Of a DNA stretch of 8,971 nt, positions 1 to 7,461 are shown piece after piece. Positions within the stretch are counted from its first letter, which is position 1. The number at the start of each line of letters is the position of its first letter. Source of the stretch: Bacteroidia bacterium (GTDB lineage: Bacteria > Bacteroidota > Bacteroidia > JABEUT01); NCBI GenBank assembly GCA_013044305.1, contig JABEUT010000281.1:1-8971 (forward strand). The letters are read 5' to 3'. The notes under the pieces are model-generated. The model worked only from the letters and a program-made list of their open reading frames with translations, was not told the DNA's origin and did not search any database. The position numbers and the translations under genes are program-made.

Positions 1-1920
1 CCGGCATTTATTGCCCTTATTTCAGGATTCAAAACTGGGCGGCTTCAGGCGCAATCGTCTCCCGCTTCACCGGCCAATGCCGTATCACAAAGCTTTGGTA
101 CAGGCCCCGCATATATCCATGCCAGCCGTTTTTATGTAACCAAAGCCCTGCGCGACCTTCCTGTGGCATTACCGCATACATCAGGGCAGATGAAGGAGGC
201 GGCCGACCGCATGCGCGAAAAGGCGAACGCCTTGAACAGGGCGCGTTTTAAACCCGTGGCTGGAGAGGCCGATCCGGTAGTGCAGACGGTACAGGGAACC
301 AGAACGGCAAATGCAATAGCGCCGGCAATTGATTATGAGGCCGATTCCATGATGAGCGGCACCCCTCCCGACCCGAACGGAGCCGTTGGCCCGAACAATT
401 ATGTGGAGTCCATCAATGCAGAATATCACGTCTATGACAAAGCGGGGCATTCCATAGCAGGTCCTGTAGATTTTATGACCCTCTTCCCCGGGAGCGAAGA
501 CGACGGCGACCCCATAGTGCTGTACGACAAGTTTGCCGACCGCTGGGTGATAACCGAATTTCAGCTGCCGGCAAGCCCGCCCTACTACCTGCTTGTGGCG
601 GTATCTAAAACCAACGACCCCGCAGGGCAGTATTATACCTGGTGGTTCAATACCGGAAGCAATTACCCCGATTACCCCAAGTACTCCATCTGGTCCGACG
701 GGTATTATTCCACCTCTCAATGGTTTAACGGCCCCAACACGCTTAGCCCCCAGCTTATCACCGTTCTGGAACGCAACAGGATGCTCGCCGGAAGCCCCTC
801 CGCCGGCATGATTGTAGGCAACCTGCCCGCCAAATATCCTTTCGGGGGCAACAACAGCTTGAGCACCGCCCCCAAAACCTTCGACTGCGACGGCGTGCTG
901 CCGCCCTATGGAACGCCTAACTACCTTGTGTTCTTCAACAACGTTAATTCCGGGGGATATTCCAACAGCATTTACCTGTACAGCCTCGCCACCGACACTA
1001 CGGCCAAAACAATAACATCCGCCATAGCCGATTCGCTGCCCACACAGCCTTTCAATGCCTTTTTCAATCCCAGCGGCTATCAGGATATTAGCCAGCCCGC
1101 ACAGCCCAACAGCCTCGATGCGCTCGACGGCACCTTTAATTTCAGGGTTGGCTACATGAAGTTTACAGGCTACAATTCCGTGGTATTATGCAATACCGTT
1201 AATACGGGCAGCATGGTTGCAGGCATCAGGTGGTATGAGCTGCGCCAGGCCGAGCCTTCGGGTACATGGAGCATATACCAGCAGGCCACCTACGCCCCCG
1301 CCGACGGCATAAGCCGCTGGAACGGCAGTATCTGCATGGATAATTACGGCAATATTTCGCTGGCCTACAATGTGTCTTCTAACTCCGTTTACCCGGGCAT
1401 ACGTTACACCGGCAGGCTTGCCTCCGACCCTCCCGGCACCATGAACTTTGCCGAACAGACTGCCGTGAACGGATCCGCATCGGGCAACAACTCCTGGACC
1501 CAATACAACCGCTGGGGCGACTATTCCAACACCACCCTCGACCCCACCGACGGGGTTACCTTCTGGCATTGCAACGAATATGTAGGCCCGGCAGGCGGAC
1601 AGAACACGCGCATATTTTCTTTCAAAATAGACAGCGCGCTCGGAGTGCCCGAACAGCAAAAGCCACAAGCCGCACTTACCGTTTATCAAAACGGGCAGGA
1701 GCTGAATGTGCTTGCCTCGCAGCTTCCCTCCAATGACAAAACCTTTGTCGATCTCTTCGCCCTGAACGGAAAACAGCTAAACTCACAGCAGCTTGTGCCG
1801 GCATCCGGCAACCTGATTACGGAAATAGATGTTACAGGTCTTGCCACGGGTATTTACCTTGTTAGGATAGGCAATGTAAACTTTCAGGTGGTGAAAAAGG
1901 TGTTTGTAAAAGGCAATTAG
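1..1920 (+). CDS. Secreted T9SS-sorted protein, probable beta-propeller-like, 5' end cut by window
   Basis: The frame is open from base 1, so the start lies just left of the window; 639 residues are visible. A GTG at 163 would give a 585-residue ORF, but it is unlikely to be the start because the first visible residues (PAFIALISGF, then LQAQS) look like the end of a signal peptide. The N-terminal half carries a pattern I associate with large secreted propeller-like proteins: PPDPNGAVGPNNYV, then GDPIVLYDKFADRW, then a YPDYPK...SDGYY stretch. The last 75 or so residues form a T9SS type A sorting domain, ending TGIYLVRIG...VVKKVFVKGN, so the protein should cross the outer membrane by T9SS and be anchored or released. 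No catalytic residues were recognised and the biological role is unknown. T9SS cargo is well supported; the propeller fold is an inference from motif memory. Confidence 0.85.
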   Translation, partial: PAFIALISGFKTGRLQAQSSPASPANAVSQSFGTGPAYIHASRFYVTKALRDLPVALPHTSGQMKEAADRMREKANALNRARFKPVAGEADPVVQTVQGTRTANAIAPAIDYEADSMMSGTPPDPNGAVGPNNYVESINAEYHVYDKAGHSIAGPVDFMTLFPGSEDDGDPIVLYDKFADRWVITEFQLPASPPYYLLVAVSKTNDPAGQYYTWWFNTGSNYPDYPKYSIWSDGYYSTSQWFNGPNTLSPQLITVLERNRMLAGSPSAGMIVGNLPAKYPFGGNNSLSTAPKTFDCDGVLPPYGTPNYLVFFNNVNSGGYSNSIYLYSLATDTTAKTITSAIADSLPTQPFNAFFNPSGYQDISQPAQPNSLDALDGTFNFRVGYMKFTGYNSVVLCNTVNTGSMVAGIRWYELRQAEPSGTWSIYQQATYAPADGISRWNGSICMDNYGNISLAYNVSSNSVYPGIRYTGRLASDPPGTMNFAEQTAVNGSASGNNSWTQYNRWGDYSNTTLDPTDGVTFWHCNEYVGPAGGQNTRIFSFKIDSALGVPEQQKPQAALTVYQNGQELNVLASQLPSNDKTFVDLFALNGKQLNSQQLVPASGNLITEIDVTGLATGIYLVRIGNVNFQVVKKVFVKGN

Positions 1921-1922
1921 CC

Positions 1923-3815
1923 TTATCTGATCCAGCGGCGCACCTTCACCCTGAATTTTTTTCCCTCCTTTTTGAGGGAGATGGCTCTTTTCCTTTCCAA
2001 AATTTCTCTTTCCTTGATGCGGCACGCCTCCATAATGTCGCGGTAGGTGATGATGCCTGCAAGGCTGCTGTCGTTGCGGCTGCGAACAACCGGGATAACG
2101 GGCAGTTTGTTTATCAGCATCTCGTCAATGGCTTTCTGGAGGCTGTCGTCCTCGTACAGAACCACCGGTGGGGGAGTGGCAATGTCTTTAAGCAGTTCGT
2201 TGCCGCTGTATTTGGAATGGAACAGCTGCTGCATACGTATGATTCCTGAAAAAACGGCGCTGCTGTCTTTGTCTTCAATTATGGCAAAGGTGTTGAACAG
2301 GTTATTGTCTTTTTCCTGCTCCACAAAGCGGCGCACCTCGCCAACGGTATCCCGCCCGCCGAACACATTTACCTCATCTTTTAAAACATCGTGCACATTG
2401 AGCATATTTAGCACATCAGGCACAAAAGAATCGGGGGTATGCACGCCGCGGCGCACTATTTTCTCGGTCATGATTGTGCTTTTCATCAATGAATATGAAA
2501 TGAAGTAGGCTGCGGCCGAACCGCCCAGCAAGGGTAGCAGCAGGTGGGGCTGGCCTGTTGTCTCCAATGAAAAGATTACAGCCGTGAGAAGCGCCCTTGC
2601 CGCTCCCGAGAACATGGCGGCCATACCTATAAGCCCAGCTATGGCCGGACTAAGCCCCAGGGCGGGAAACAGTTTGTTGAAACCTATAACAAGCAATGCA
2701 CCCAGTGCGCCTCCAATGGTAAACAACGGAGCCAGCGTGCCGCCCGATGTTCCGCTGCCCAGCGCTATGCACCAGGAAACAAATTTAACAAGGCACAAAA
2801 CCAGGAGTACGTGAACAGCGAGGTTGCCGTTCAAAATATCGCTTATATTGTTGTACCCCACGCCCATGGTGGAAGGCGCAAAGTAACCCGCCACGCCAAC
2901 CGCTACTCCGCCAATGGCGGGCCACCACATCCAGTGCACGGGCAGCTTTTCAAACAGGTCTTCGGTAAAATAAACAATTTTTGTTACCCCCACCGATGCC
3001 AGCCCCACTATGGCTCCGGTTAAAATATAGGCAAGGAGCTGAAGCTGATCGGGCGCCGGAACGCCGGGCATAAGGAACATGGGCCGGGAGCCGAAGAACA
3101 ACAGGTGGCAGGCGTCGCCCGTGATGCAGGCCAGTGCAACCGGTATGATGGAGCGGGGCGAAAACTCAAAAAGTAGCAATTCTATGGCAAGCATGATGGC
3201 GGCAACGGGGCTGCCGAAGATGGCAGACATGCCAGCCGTGGCTCCTGCCGTAAGCAGTACCTTGCGCTCGTAGGCCGTTATCTTAAGCAGTTGTCCTATG
3301 AGCGAACCAAAGGCTCCGCCGGCCGCTATAATGGGACCTTCTGCGCCAAACGGGCCGCCTGTGCCTATGGATACCGCAGCCGACAGGGGTTTTAAAAGGG
3401 TTACTATAGGCTTTACCTTGCTGTCGTTGGTTAACACCTGTTCCATGGCTTCGGGTATGCCGTGACCGCGTATGGCGCGTGAGCCGTAACGTGCCATCAG
3501 ACCTACAATTATGCCGCCCGCCACAGGCACCAGTATTACCCACAAGCCGAGGTGGTTGCCTGCCGGTGAGGTGTCGCCCCCTGCAAGGGTTCCGTAAAAC
3601 GATATGCCCGTTACCAGGCCTATAAGATAAACCATGGCTTTGGCTATAACTCCCACAAGTAAGGCATTGAGCACAGCAAGTGTGCAGATATATAACATCC
3701 TTACAGCCTTGCTTCCTCCGTTGGTTCCCTCATTATGAGCTTGCAGGGTTGGCCCCGGTGATATTGAAACAGGTATTCCGCCGCCGGTGGATGCTGTATG
3801 TAACTTTTGTTTCAT
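1923..3815 (-). CDS. ClC-family chloride channel/transporter with C-terminal CBS pair
   Basis: A 630-residue inner-membrane protein of the ClC family, which moves Cl- (channels) or exchanges Cl- for H+ (antiporters). Residues about 40-450 are a chain of hydrophobic helices carrying the ClC signatures: GHGIP at 117-121 (usual GSGIP), GAEGP at 157-161 with the gating glutamate E159 kept, and GGTLAP at 358-363 in place of the usual GxFxP. The position matching the internal proton glutamate appears to be L213 after E212, and the central tyrosine position appears to be M449. Residues about 470-600 form two CBS domains (ending LAGIITYRDIMEA), which usually bind adenine nucleotides and regulate the pore. 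A basic tail follows. The start at 3815 adds a polar 39-residue N-terminus; M40 is an alternative. The stop codon lies 2 bp from that of the convergent neighbour. Confidence 0.93.
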   Translation of the reverse strand: MKQKLHTASTGGGIPVSISPGPTLQAHNEGTNGGSKAVRMLYICTLAVLNALLVGVIAKAMVYLIGLVTGISFYGTLAGGDTSPAGNHLGLWVILVPVAGGIIVGLMARYGSRAIRGHGIPEAMEQVLTNDSKVKPIVTLLKPLSAAVSIGTGGPFGAEGPIIAAGGAFGSLIGQLLKITAYERKVLLTAGATAGMSAIFGSPVAAIMLAIELLLFEFSPRSIIPVALACITGDACHLLFFGSRPMFLMPGVPAPDQLQLLAYILTGAIVGLASVGVTKIVYFTEDLFEKLPVHWMWWPAIGGVAVGVAGYFAPSTMGVGYNNISDILNGNLAVHVLLVLCLVKFVSWCIALGSGTSGGTLAPLFTIGGALGALLVIGFNKLFPALGLSPAIAGLIGMAAMFSGAARALLTAVIFSLETTGQPHLLLPLLGGSAAAYFISYSLMKSTIMTEKIVRRGVHTPDSFVPDVLNMLNVHDVLKDEVNVFGGRDTVGEVRRFVEQEKDNNLFNTFAIIEDKDSSAVFSGIIRMQQLFHSKYSGNELLKDIATPPPVVLYEDDSLQKAIDEMLINKLPVIPVVRSRNDSSLAGIITYRDIMEACRIKEREILERKRAISLKKEGKKFRVKVRRWIR

Positions 3816-3864
3816 GCGATAAGGAAAGACAGCCGCAGTCAGTTCAACAGGAAGATTGATTTGC

Positions 3865-3895
3865 GGTTAAGGGTTCGTAATTCTTTGGTTAAGGA
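3865..3895. repeat. Two direct copies of GGTTAAGG in the ClC leader
   Basis: The octamer GGTTAAGG occurs at 3865-3872 and again at 3888-3895, 23 bp apart start to start, 50-80 bp upstream of the ClC start codon and downstream of the candidate promoter box. A two-site operator is possible, but two 8-mers in one leader could also be chance. Confidence 0.3.
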
Positions 3896-3939
3896 AGTTT
3901 ACAAAGGCATCAGGGTTGCTTATCATCCCCTGAACGGGA

Positions 3940-3947
3940 CAAAATTA
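3940..3947 (-). promoter_or_regulatory. Candidate -7 box for the ClC gene
   Basis: On the minus strand this reads TAATTTTG, a full match to the Bacteroidota -7 consensus TAnnTTTG. It would give a leader of roughly 120 nt to the ClC start at 3815. I could not find a convincing TTG-type -33 element at the usual distance, so this rests on the -7 match alone. Confidence 0.35.
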
Positions 3948-4024
3948 ATACGAATATCATAGCGGGAGAAAAAGATTTGTTCAGAAGCCGCTTCAAAAGA
4001 AAAGCGAGGCTATTTTCCGCAATC

Positions 4025-4660
4025 CTAAAGGGCAGTTTTATCCTTGCAAATTTCAATTTTGGTAACCGGATGAATCTCCCAGCACGTGGCGCGCCAGTCC
4101 GAAGGGTTTCGCGGCGCCGTATTCAATGCCTGTTTCTTGTGTTCCTCGTCGAAAAGCATCCAGCCGCGTACGGTTATATAGTGTCCTGTGATGGTGTTTT
4201 TTAAGGTCGGCGTGCTCCAGTCTATGCCCTTTGCAGCCATTATGGCTCGCAGCCGCGGGGTAACCTCAACAATTACGCATTGTTTCGACCCCGAATCGCT
4301 TCTGTCGGCCACCAATTCTATATGCGTGTCGCGGTACTGCACATCGGAGGCGTGGCAGTTGCAGCTTTCATAGCCCCCAACCTTTACGGCGGAAACATAG
4401 CCGGTTATTTGTGCGGCGCGCCCAGCCTTAAAGCGGTCAACATCCTCGCCTGGGGCAAGCATGGCCGAAAGGCTTATGCTTTGGTCAATTTGATTGGAGT
4501 CGGGGAAGTCGTACCTGTTTTTCTGCGTGTTCAGTTCCCTTACGTCCGCTCTTCTGGCGTCGCCTTCTGGCCCGCAGCCTTTGTAATCGTCCATGTCGCC
4601 CCTGCCGAGGCAGGAAGACAGGCAGAGGGCTAAAGCCGGCATAACATATCGCAATTTCAT
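4025..4660 (-). CDS. Small secreted lipoprotein with probable OB-like domain
   Basis: I chose the ATG at 4660 because it begins a clean lipoprotein signal: MKLRY, a hydrophobic core, then LSSC with the lipidated cysteine at residue 17 of 211. An in-frame ATG at 4762 only adds 34 unlikely residues. The mature protein has a charged linker (about 20-80), then a strand-rich domain from about 80 (AAQITGYVSAVKVGG, DTHIELV, GHYITVRGWMLFDEEHK) that ends in ATCWEIHPVTKIEI. This layout resembles single OB-fold proteins with a WEIHPVT tail, which is recognition from memory rather than a search. Cysteines are frequent (C29, C100, C102 followed by H103, C128, C193, C205), so disulfides or metal binding are possible. 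It probably sits in the outer or inner membrane facing the periplasm. No function can be assigned. ClC follows 209 bp downstream on the same strand. Confidence 0.75.
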   Translation of the reverse strand: MKLRYVMPALALCLSSCLGRGDMDDYKGCGPEGDARRADVRELNTQKNRYDFPDSNQIDQSISLSAMLAPGEDVDRFKAGRAAQITGYVSAVKVGGYESCNCHASDVQYRDTHIELVADRSDSGSKQCVIVEVTPRLRAIMAAKGIDWSTPTLKNTITGHYITVRGWMLFDEEHKKQALNTAPRNPSDWRATCWEIHPVTKIEICKDKTAL

Positions 4661-4811
4661 ATTGCAATAATAAACATAATGAAGACTCGTAAAGTTTCCC
4701 GACGGGATGACCCCGCAGAGGATTAAGGTATTTAACACTATGGAACGTCTATTAAAAAGCAACGGTTGAAAAAATCCGGAAAGCGGCAGGCAATTATTTA
4801 TTTTTGATTCT

Positions 4812-4819
4812 TATCTTTG
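4812..4819 (+). promoter_or_regulatory. Bacteroidota -7 promoter box (TATCTTTG) of trxA
   Basis: TATCTTTG matches TAnnTTTG exactly and is followed by C, as is common in this phylum. It lies about 50 bp before the trxA ATG, giving a leader of about 45 nt. The surrounding 4780-4868 is strongly AT-rich. No clear -33 TTTG is visible at the expected distance; a TTTG at 4803-4806 is too close. Confidence 0.7.
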
Positions 4820-4868
4820 CAACATACTTTAAAAAAATATTAACGAAACCTATTAATAATTAAATTTT

Positions 4869-5186
4869 ATGGCATTGGAGATAACAGATTCAAACTTTGG
4901 CGAAGTAGTGCTGAAAAGCGACAAACCCGTGGTACTCGATTTTTGGGCGGAGTGGTGCGGCCCCTGCCGCATGGTAGGCCCTATTGTGGAAGAGCTGGCC
5001 AAGGAATACGAAGGCAAGGCTGTTGTAGGCAAGGTAAACGTGGATAATAATCCGGGTGTTTCGGCCGAATTCGGAATACGCAACATACCCACTATCCTGT
5101 TTTTCAAGGGCGGCAAAATAGTCGACAAGCAGGTGGGCGCCACGCCTAAAAGCGTGCTCGAAAACAAGCTGAAGGCGCAGTTGTAA
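4869..5186 (+). CDS. trxA: Thioredoxin
   Basis: A 105-residue cytosolic thioredoxin, the usual single-domain length. It reduces protein disulfides and is itself reduced by thioredoxin reductase. The active site FWAEWCGPC puts the redox cysteines at C30 and C33. The buried aspartate D24 and the cis-proline in RNIPT (P74) are present, as is the late glycine turn (FFKGGK). It has no signal peptide. The ATG at 4869 follows an AT-rich leader without a Shine-Dalgarno sequence, which is normal for Bacteroidota. DUF58 follows 57 bp later on the same strand with no promoter box of its own seen, so the two are probably co-transcribed. Confidence 0.97.
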   Translation: MALEITDSNFGEVVLKSDKPVVLDFWAEWCGPCRMVGPIVEELAKEYEGKAVVGKVNVDNNPGVSAEFGIRNIPTILFFKGGKIVDKQVGATPKSVLENKLKAQL

Positions 5187-5190
5187 CGGT

Positions 5191-5233
5191 GTAGCGGCTC
5201 ATCTGCCGCGCAAGGGAGCCCAGCGGTGGCTAC
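5191..5233 (+). other. Inverted-repeat structure between trxA and the DUF58 gene
   Basis: Two alternative pairings are visible in the 57-bp gap. GCGGC (5194-5198) can pair with GCCGC (5205-5209) around a 6-nt loop. Alternatively GTAGC (5191-5195) pairs with GCTAC (5229-5233) and GGCTC (5196-5200) with GAGCC (5216-5220). No T-tract follows, so it is not a standard terminator. It could be an mRNA-processing or attenuation structure, or chance in a GC-rich gap. Confidence 0.3.
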
Positions 5234-5243
5234 TTCATAAAAT

Positions 5244-6161
5244 ATGGCTGCCATCAAATTAAGTGAATACGGCGAATACTCGCGTCTGAAACTGCTTGCA
5301 AGGCAAGTGGTGGAAGGATTCATTACCGGGCTTCACAAAAGCCCTTTTCACGGATTTTCCGTTGAATTCGCCGAACACCGCATTTACAACACAGGCGAAA
5401 GCACTAGGCATATCGACTGGAAGCTTTACGGCCGCACCGGAAAACTGTTCGTTAAAAAATACGAGGAGGAAACCAACCTGCGCTGTCAGCTGGTTTTAGA
5501 TTCCTCCTCATCCATGTACTACCCCGAGGGCGGATACAATAAAATGACCTTTGCCGTGGAATGCGCCGCCGTGCTCATAGAATTGCTGCACAGGCAGAGA
5601 GATGCCGCCGGGTTGAGCGTGTTCAATGAAAAGCTTACACTTCATACACAGGCGCGGAGCACGCCGGTACACCTCAACATGCTGTACAGCGAACTTGAAA
5701 GGCTGTGGCATCCTTTTAAGCCGGGCAGCGAAACCAAGACCTTTGCCGCAGAGGCGCTCCATAACATTGCCGAAGCGGTACACAAGCGCTCGCTGGTCAT
5801 CATATTCAGCGATATGATGGGCACAGCGGCAGACGGCGGTGGCGACCTCTTTGCCGCCCTGCAACACCTAAGGCATAACAAGCATGAGGTTATTCTGTTC
5901 CACATAACACAAAAGCAGGGCGAGGACGATTTTTTATTCCCCAACAGGCCTTACAAGTTCATTGACATGGAAAGCGGAGTGGAAGTGAAAGTGCATCCTT
6001 CGGAAGTAAAAGACCGCTATCTTGCCGCGATGGACGCATACAGGAAGGAACTGCTCCTGCGGTGCCGGCAGTACCGGATTGATTTTGTAGAAGCGCATAT
6101 CGACAAAGGGTTCCGGCAGGTACTGCTGCCCTATCTTGTAAAGCGGAGTAAATTACTTTAG
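5244..6161 (+). CDS. DUF58 / vWA-like domain protein
   Basis: A 305-residue soluble protein of the DUF58 family, at the usual length of the short, non-membrane members. The DUF58 signature is clear at about 47-71: IYNTGESTRHIDWKLYGRT followed by LFVKKY (family form GDxxRxIDWK, here with E52 for D). It is followed by a von Willebrand A-like fold with an intact metal-site motif DxSxS (D86, S88, S90 in LVLDSSSSM) and a later IIFSDMM strand (D190). Family members usually sit beside a MoxR AAA+ ATPase and are thought to be its partner or substrate in assembling or activating protein complexes. Here the MoxR gene is 1.6 kb away on the opposite strand. The gene follows trxA by 57 bp and converges on the glycosyltransferase with a 33-bp gap. 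The exact cellular role is unknown. Confidence 0.92.
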   Translation: MAAIKLSEYGEYSRLKLLARQVVEGFITGLHKSPFHGFSVEFAEHRIYNTGESTRHIDWKLYGRTGKLFVKKYEEETNLRCQLVLDSSSSMYYPEGGYNKMTFAVECAAVLIELLHRQRDAAGLSVFNEKLTLHTQARSTPVHLNMLYSELERLWHPFKPGSETKTFAAEALHNIAEAVHKRSLVIIFSDMMGTAADGGGDLFAALQHLRHNKHEVILFHITQKQGEDDFLFPNRPYKFIDMESGVEVKVHPSEVKDRYLAAMDAYRKELLLRCRQYRIDFVEAHIDKGFRQVLLPYLVKRSKLL

Positions 6162-6194
6162 GCGTAATTCCTCCTGTGCGGCAGCCCGCCGTAT

Positions 6195-7343
6195 TCAGGC
6201 CTCGGTTTGATGCGCTGCTTTCAATATCAGTTCCCCGAGCAGCCCCTTTTCATTCTCCCAGCATAATTCGGTTTTGGCTTTCAGGGTGTTGCCCTTGTAC
6301 CAATTCAGCCGTTCCTTATCCCGCAGCATCCCGTTCAGCTTGGCGGCAATGGCTTCAGGGGTAACCGAATCGGTGCATTCCCCAATCTGATAAGCATCAA
6401 TTATCTTTTTTACCTCGGGCAGGGCAGAGGCCAGCACGGGAACACCCGCATGAATATAATCGAAGAGCTTATTGGGCAGGCTGTACCGGTAGTTCAGGTT
6501 GGTGTCTTTATCGAGTGTAATGCCGATAGTGGCAGCTATGGTATATTGCCGTAGCTGCTCAAAGGGCAGTTTGTTAATGAACATTACCTTTTCACCGAGC
6601 TGATGCCGGTTCACCAGTTTTTTGAGGCCGGGTATGGCGTCTCCTCCGCCAATAATAAGCAGCAGGGCGCTGTTCACCCATTGCATGGCCTGAACGGCTT
6701 CCTCGGCGCCCCTGTCCACATTGATGCCTGCACCCTGGAGCAGCACAATATCCGCGTTTTCCGGCAGGCCAAGTTGCTTGCGGCCGGTGCCGGGGATAGG
6801 CTGCGGGTTTGGGTCTGAAAGGGGCAGGTTGCGTACTACCTTTACATCGTTGCCATAAGCGGAGTGATAGAGTCCGGCAATGGAGCCGTTTACGGTAATC
6901 ATCATTTTCAGCCGCGGTATGATAAGCCTTTCCAGCAGGCTCCATATTTTTCTTTTTACAGGATGGTTTTGCAGTTCGGGCACTCCGGTAAAGTATTCGT
7001 GGCTGTCGTAAATAAGCGGGCTGGCCTTTATCTTTGAAACAAGGTAGTTTGGCAGCAGCGTATCCAGGTCGTTGGCGAAGAGCAGGCCGGTCTTTTTGAA
7101 TAAAAGAATAAGAAACAGGCGCAGGTTGTATTCTGCATAAAAGAGCATTCCTTTTTCAAAAAGCAGTTTCATGCGCAGGGCAGGATAGGGGCGCAAAGGC
7201 AGGGGCAGGCTGCCGCGTTTTTGCCTCCCGATGAGCAGCGGTTCAAACCCTTTATCAATTAGCGTAAGGCAGGTACGGTGCACCCTCTGGTCGGTCAGCA
7301 GGTCGTTGGTTACCGATACAAATGCTCTTGGCTTATGGCTCAT
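6195..7343 (-). CDS. Glycosyltransferase, GT4-like (GT-B fold)
   Basis: A 382-residue protein with the architecture of retaining GT-B glycosyltransferases, which move a sugar from a nucleotide donor to a glycan or lipid acceptor at the cytosolic face. The N-terminal half has VSVTNDLLTDQRVHR (10-23), then ANDLDTLLPNYL (90-101) and YDSHEYF (112-118), all typical of Bacteroidota members. The C-terminal donor-binding half has LLQGAGINVDRGAEEAVQAM (201-220), LIIGGGD (229-235) and SLPNKLFDYIHAGVPVLAS (288-306), with E310 in the following LPE. There is no signal peptide. Donor and acceptor cannot be told from sequence. The start ATG at 7341-7343 is part of a heptamer repeat array that continues into codons 2-5, but the family-like sequence begins immediately after, so this start is likely right. 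It may be read from the same transcript as the two upstream minus-strand genes. Confidence 0.9.
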   Translation of the reverse strand: MSHKPRAFVSVTNDLLTDQRVHRTCLTLIDKGFEPLLIGRQKRGSLPLPLRPYPALRMKLLFEKGMLFYAEYNLRLFLILLFKKTGLLFANDLDTLLPNYLVSKIKASPLIYDSHEYFTGVPELQNHPVKRKIWSLLERLIIPRLKMMITVNGSIAGLYHSAYGNDVKVVRNLPLSDPNPQPIPGTGRKQLGLPENADIVLLQGAGINVDRGAEEAVQAMQWVNSALLLIIGGGDAIPGLKKLVNRHQLGEKVMFINKLPFEQLRQYTIAATIGITLDKDTNLNYRYSLPNKLFDYIHAGVPVLASALPEVKKIIDAYQIGECTDSVTPEAIAAKLNGMLRDKERLNWYKGNTLKAKTELCWENEKGLLGELILKAAHQTEA

Positions 7344-7384
7344 GGCTGGTAGCTGATAGCTGATGGCTGGTAGCTGATGGCTTT
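7329..7384. repeat. 7-bp tandem array (TRGCTNN), eight units, glycosyltransferase side
   Basis: Eight heptamers in perfect register: TGGCTTA, TGGCTCA, TGGCTGG, TAGCTGA, TAGCTGA, TGGCTGG, TAGCTGA, TGGCTTT. Every unit starts TRGCT. The first units lie inside the 5' end of the glycosyltransferase coding sequence and include its start codon (complement of 7341-7343). The last unit touches the -1 frame stop codon of the four-helix gene. A 16-bp stretch (7342-7357) recurs exactly at 7363-7378. Confidence 0.85.
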
Positions 7385-7461
7385 TAACTTTTGGTTTGTT
7401 TATTTTGATTTCTATTAATAGTGTTCATGAACGCCTGAATCATTTTTATCTCTTCTTCCAG
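7384..7461 (-). other. Out-of-frame C-terminal tail of the four-helix-bundle gene
   Basis: On the minus strand the A7 run (complement of 7462-7468) is followed in the -1 frame by 25 codons ending in TAA at 7386-7384. These read LEEEIKMIQ, then AFMNTINRN, then a short polar end. This matches the kind of amphipathic last helix that family members have, and it would bring the product from 104 to about 125 residues. The zero frame instead ends WKKR and stops at 7446. Either one A has been lost or two gained by mutation or sequencing error, or ribosomes or polymerase slip here. Confidence 0.65.

Noticed and set aside
181..720. Minus-strand open frame opposite the T9SS cargo gene
   Set aside because: The translation is low in structure and unlike any family; the plus-strand gene explains the open frame.
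1962..1979. Hairpin TCCCTC/GAGGGA as a terminator for the convergent pair
   Set aside because: The T-run lies before the stem for plus-strand transcripts, and minus-strand RNA has A's after it, so neither direction gives an intrinsic terminator; it also encodes the Lys/Glu-rich ClC tail.
3984..3994. GAAGC/GCTTC inverted repeat as terminator of the lipoprotein gene
   Set aside because: The stem is only about four usable pairs, and the T-rich stretch on the minus strand is too far and interrupted.
4671..4678. TATGTTTA on the minus strand as the lipoprotein promoter box
   Set aside because: One mismatch from consensus, and it would leave only a few bases of leader before the ATG at 4660.
4661..4762. 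Extended N-terminus of the lipoprotein from the ATG at 4762
   Set aside because: It would bury the lipoprotein signal peptide and lipobox inside the protein.
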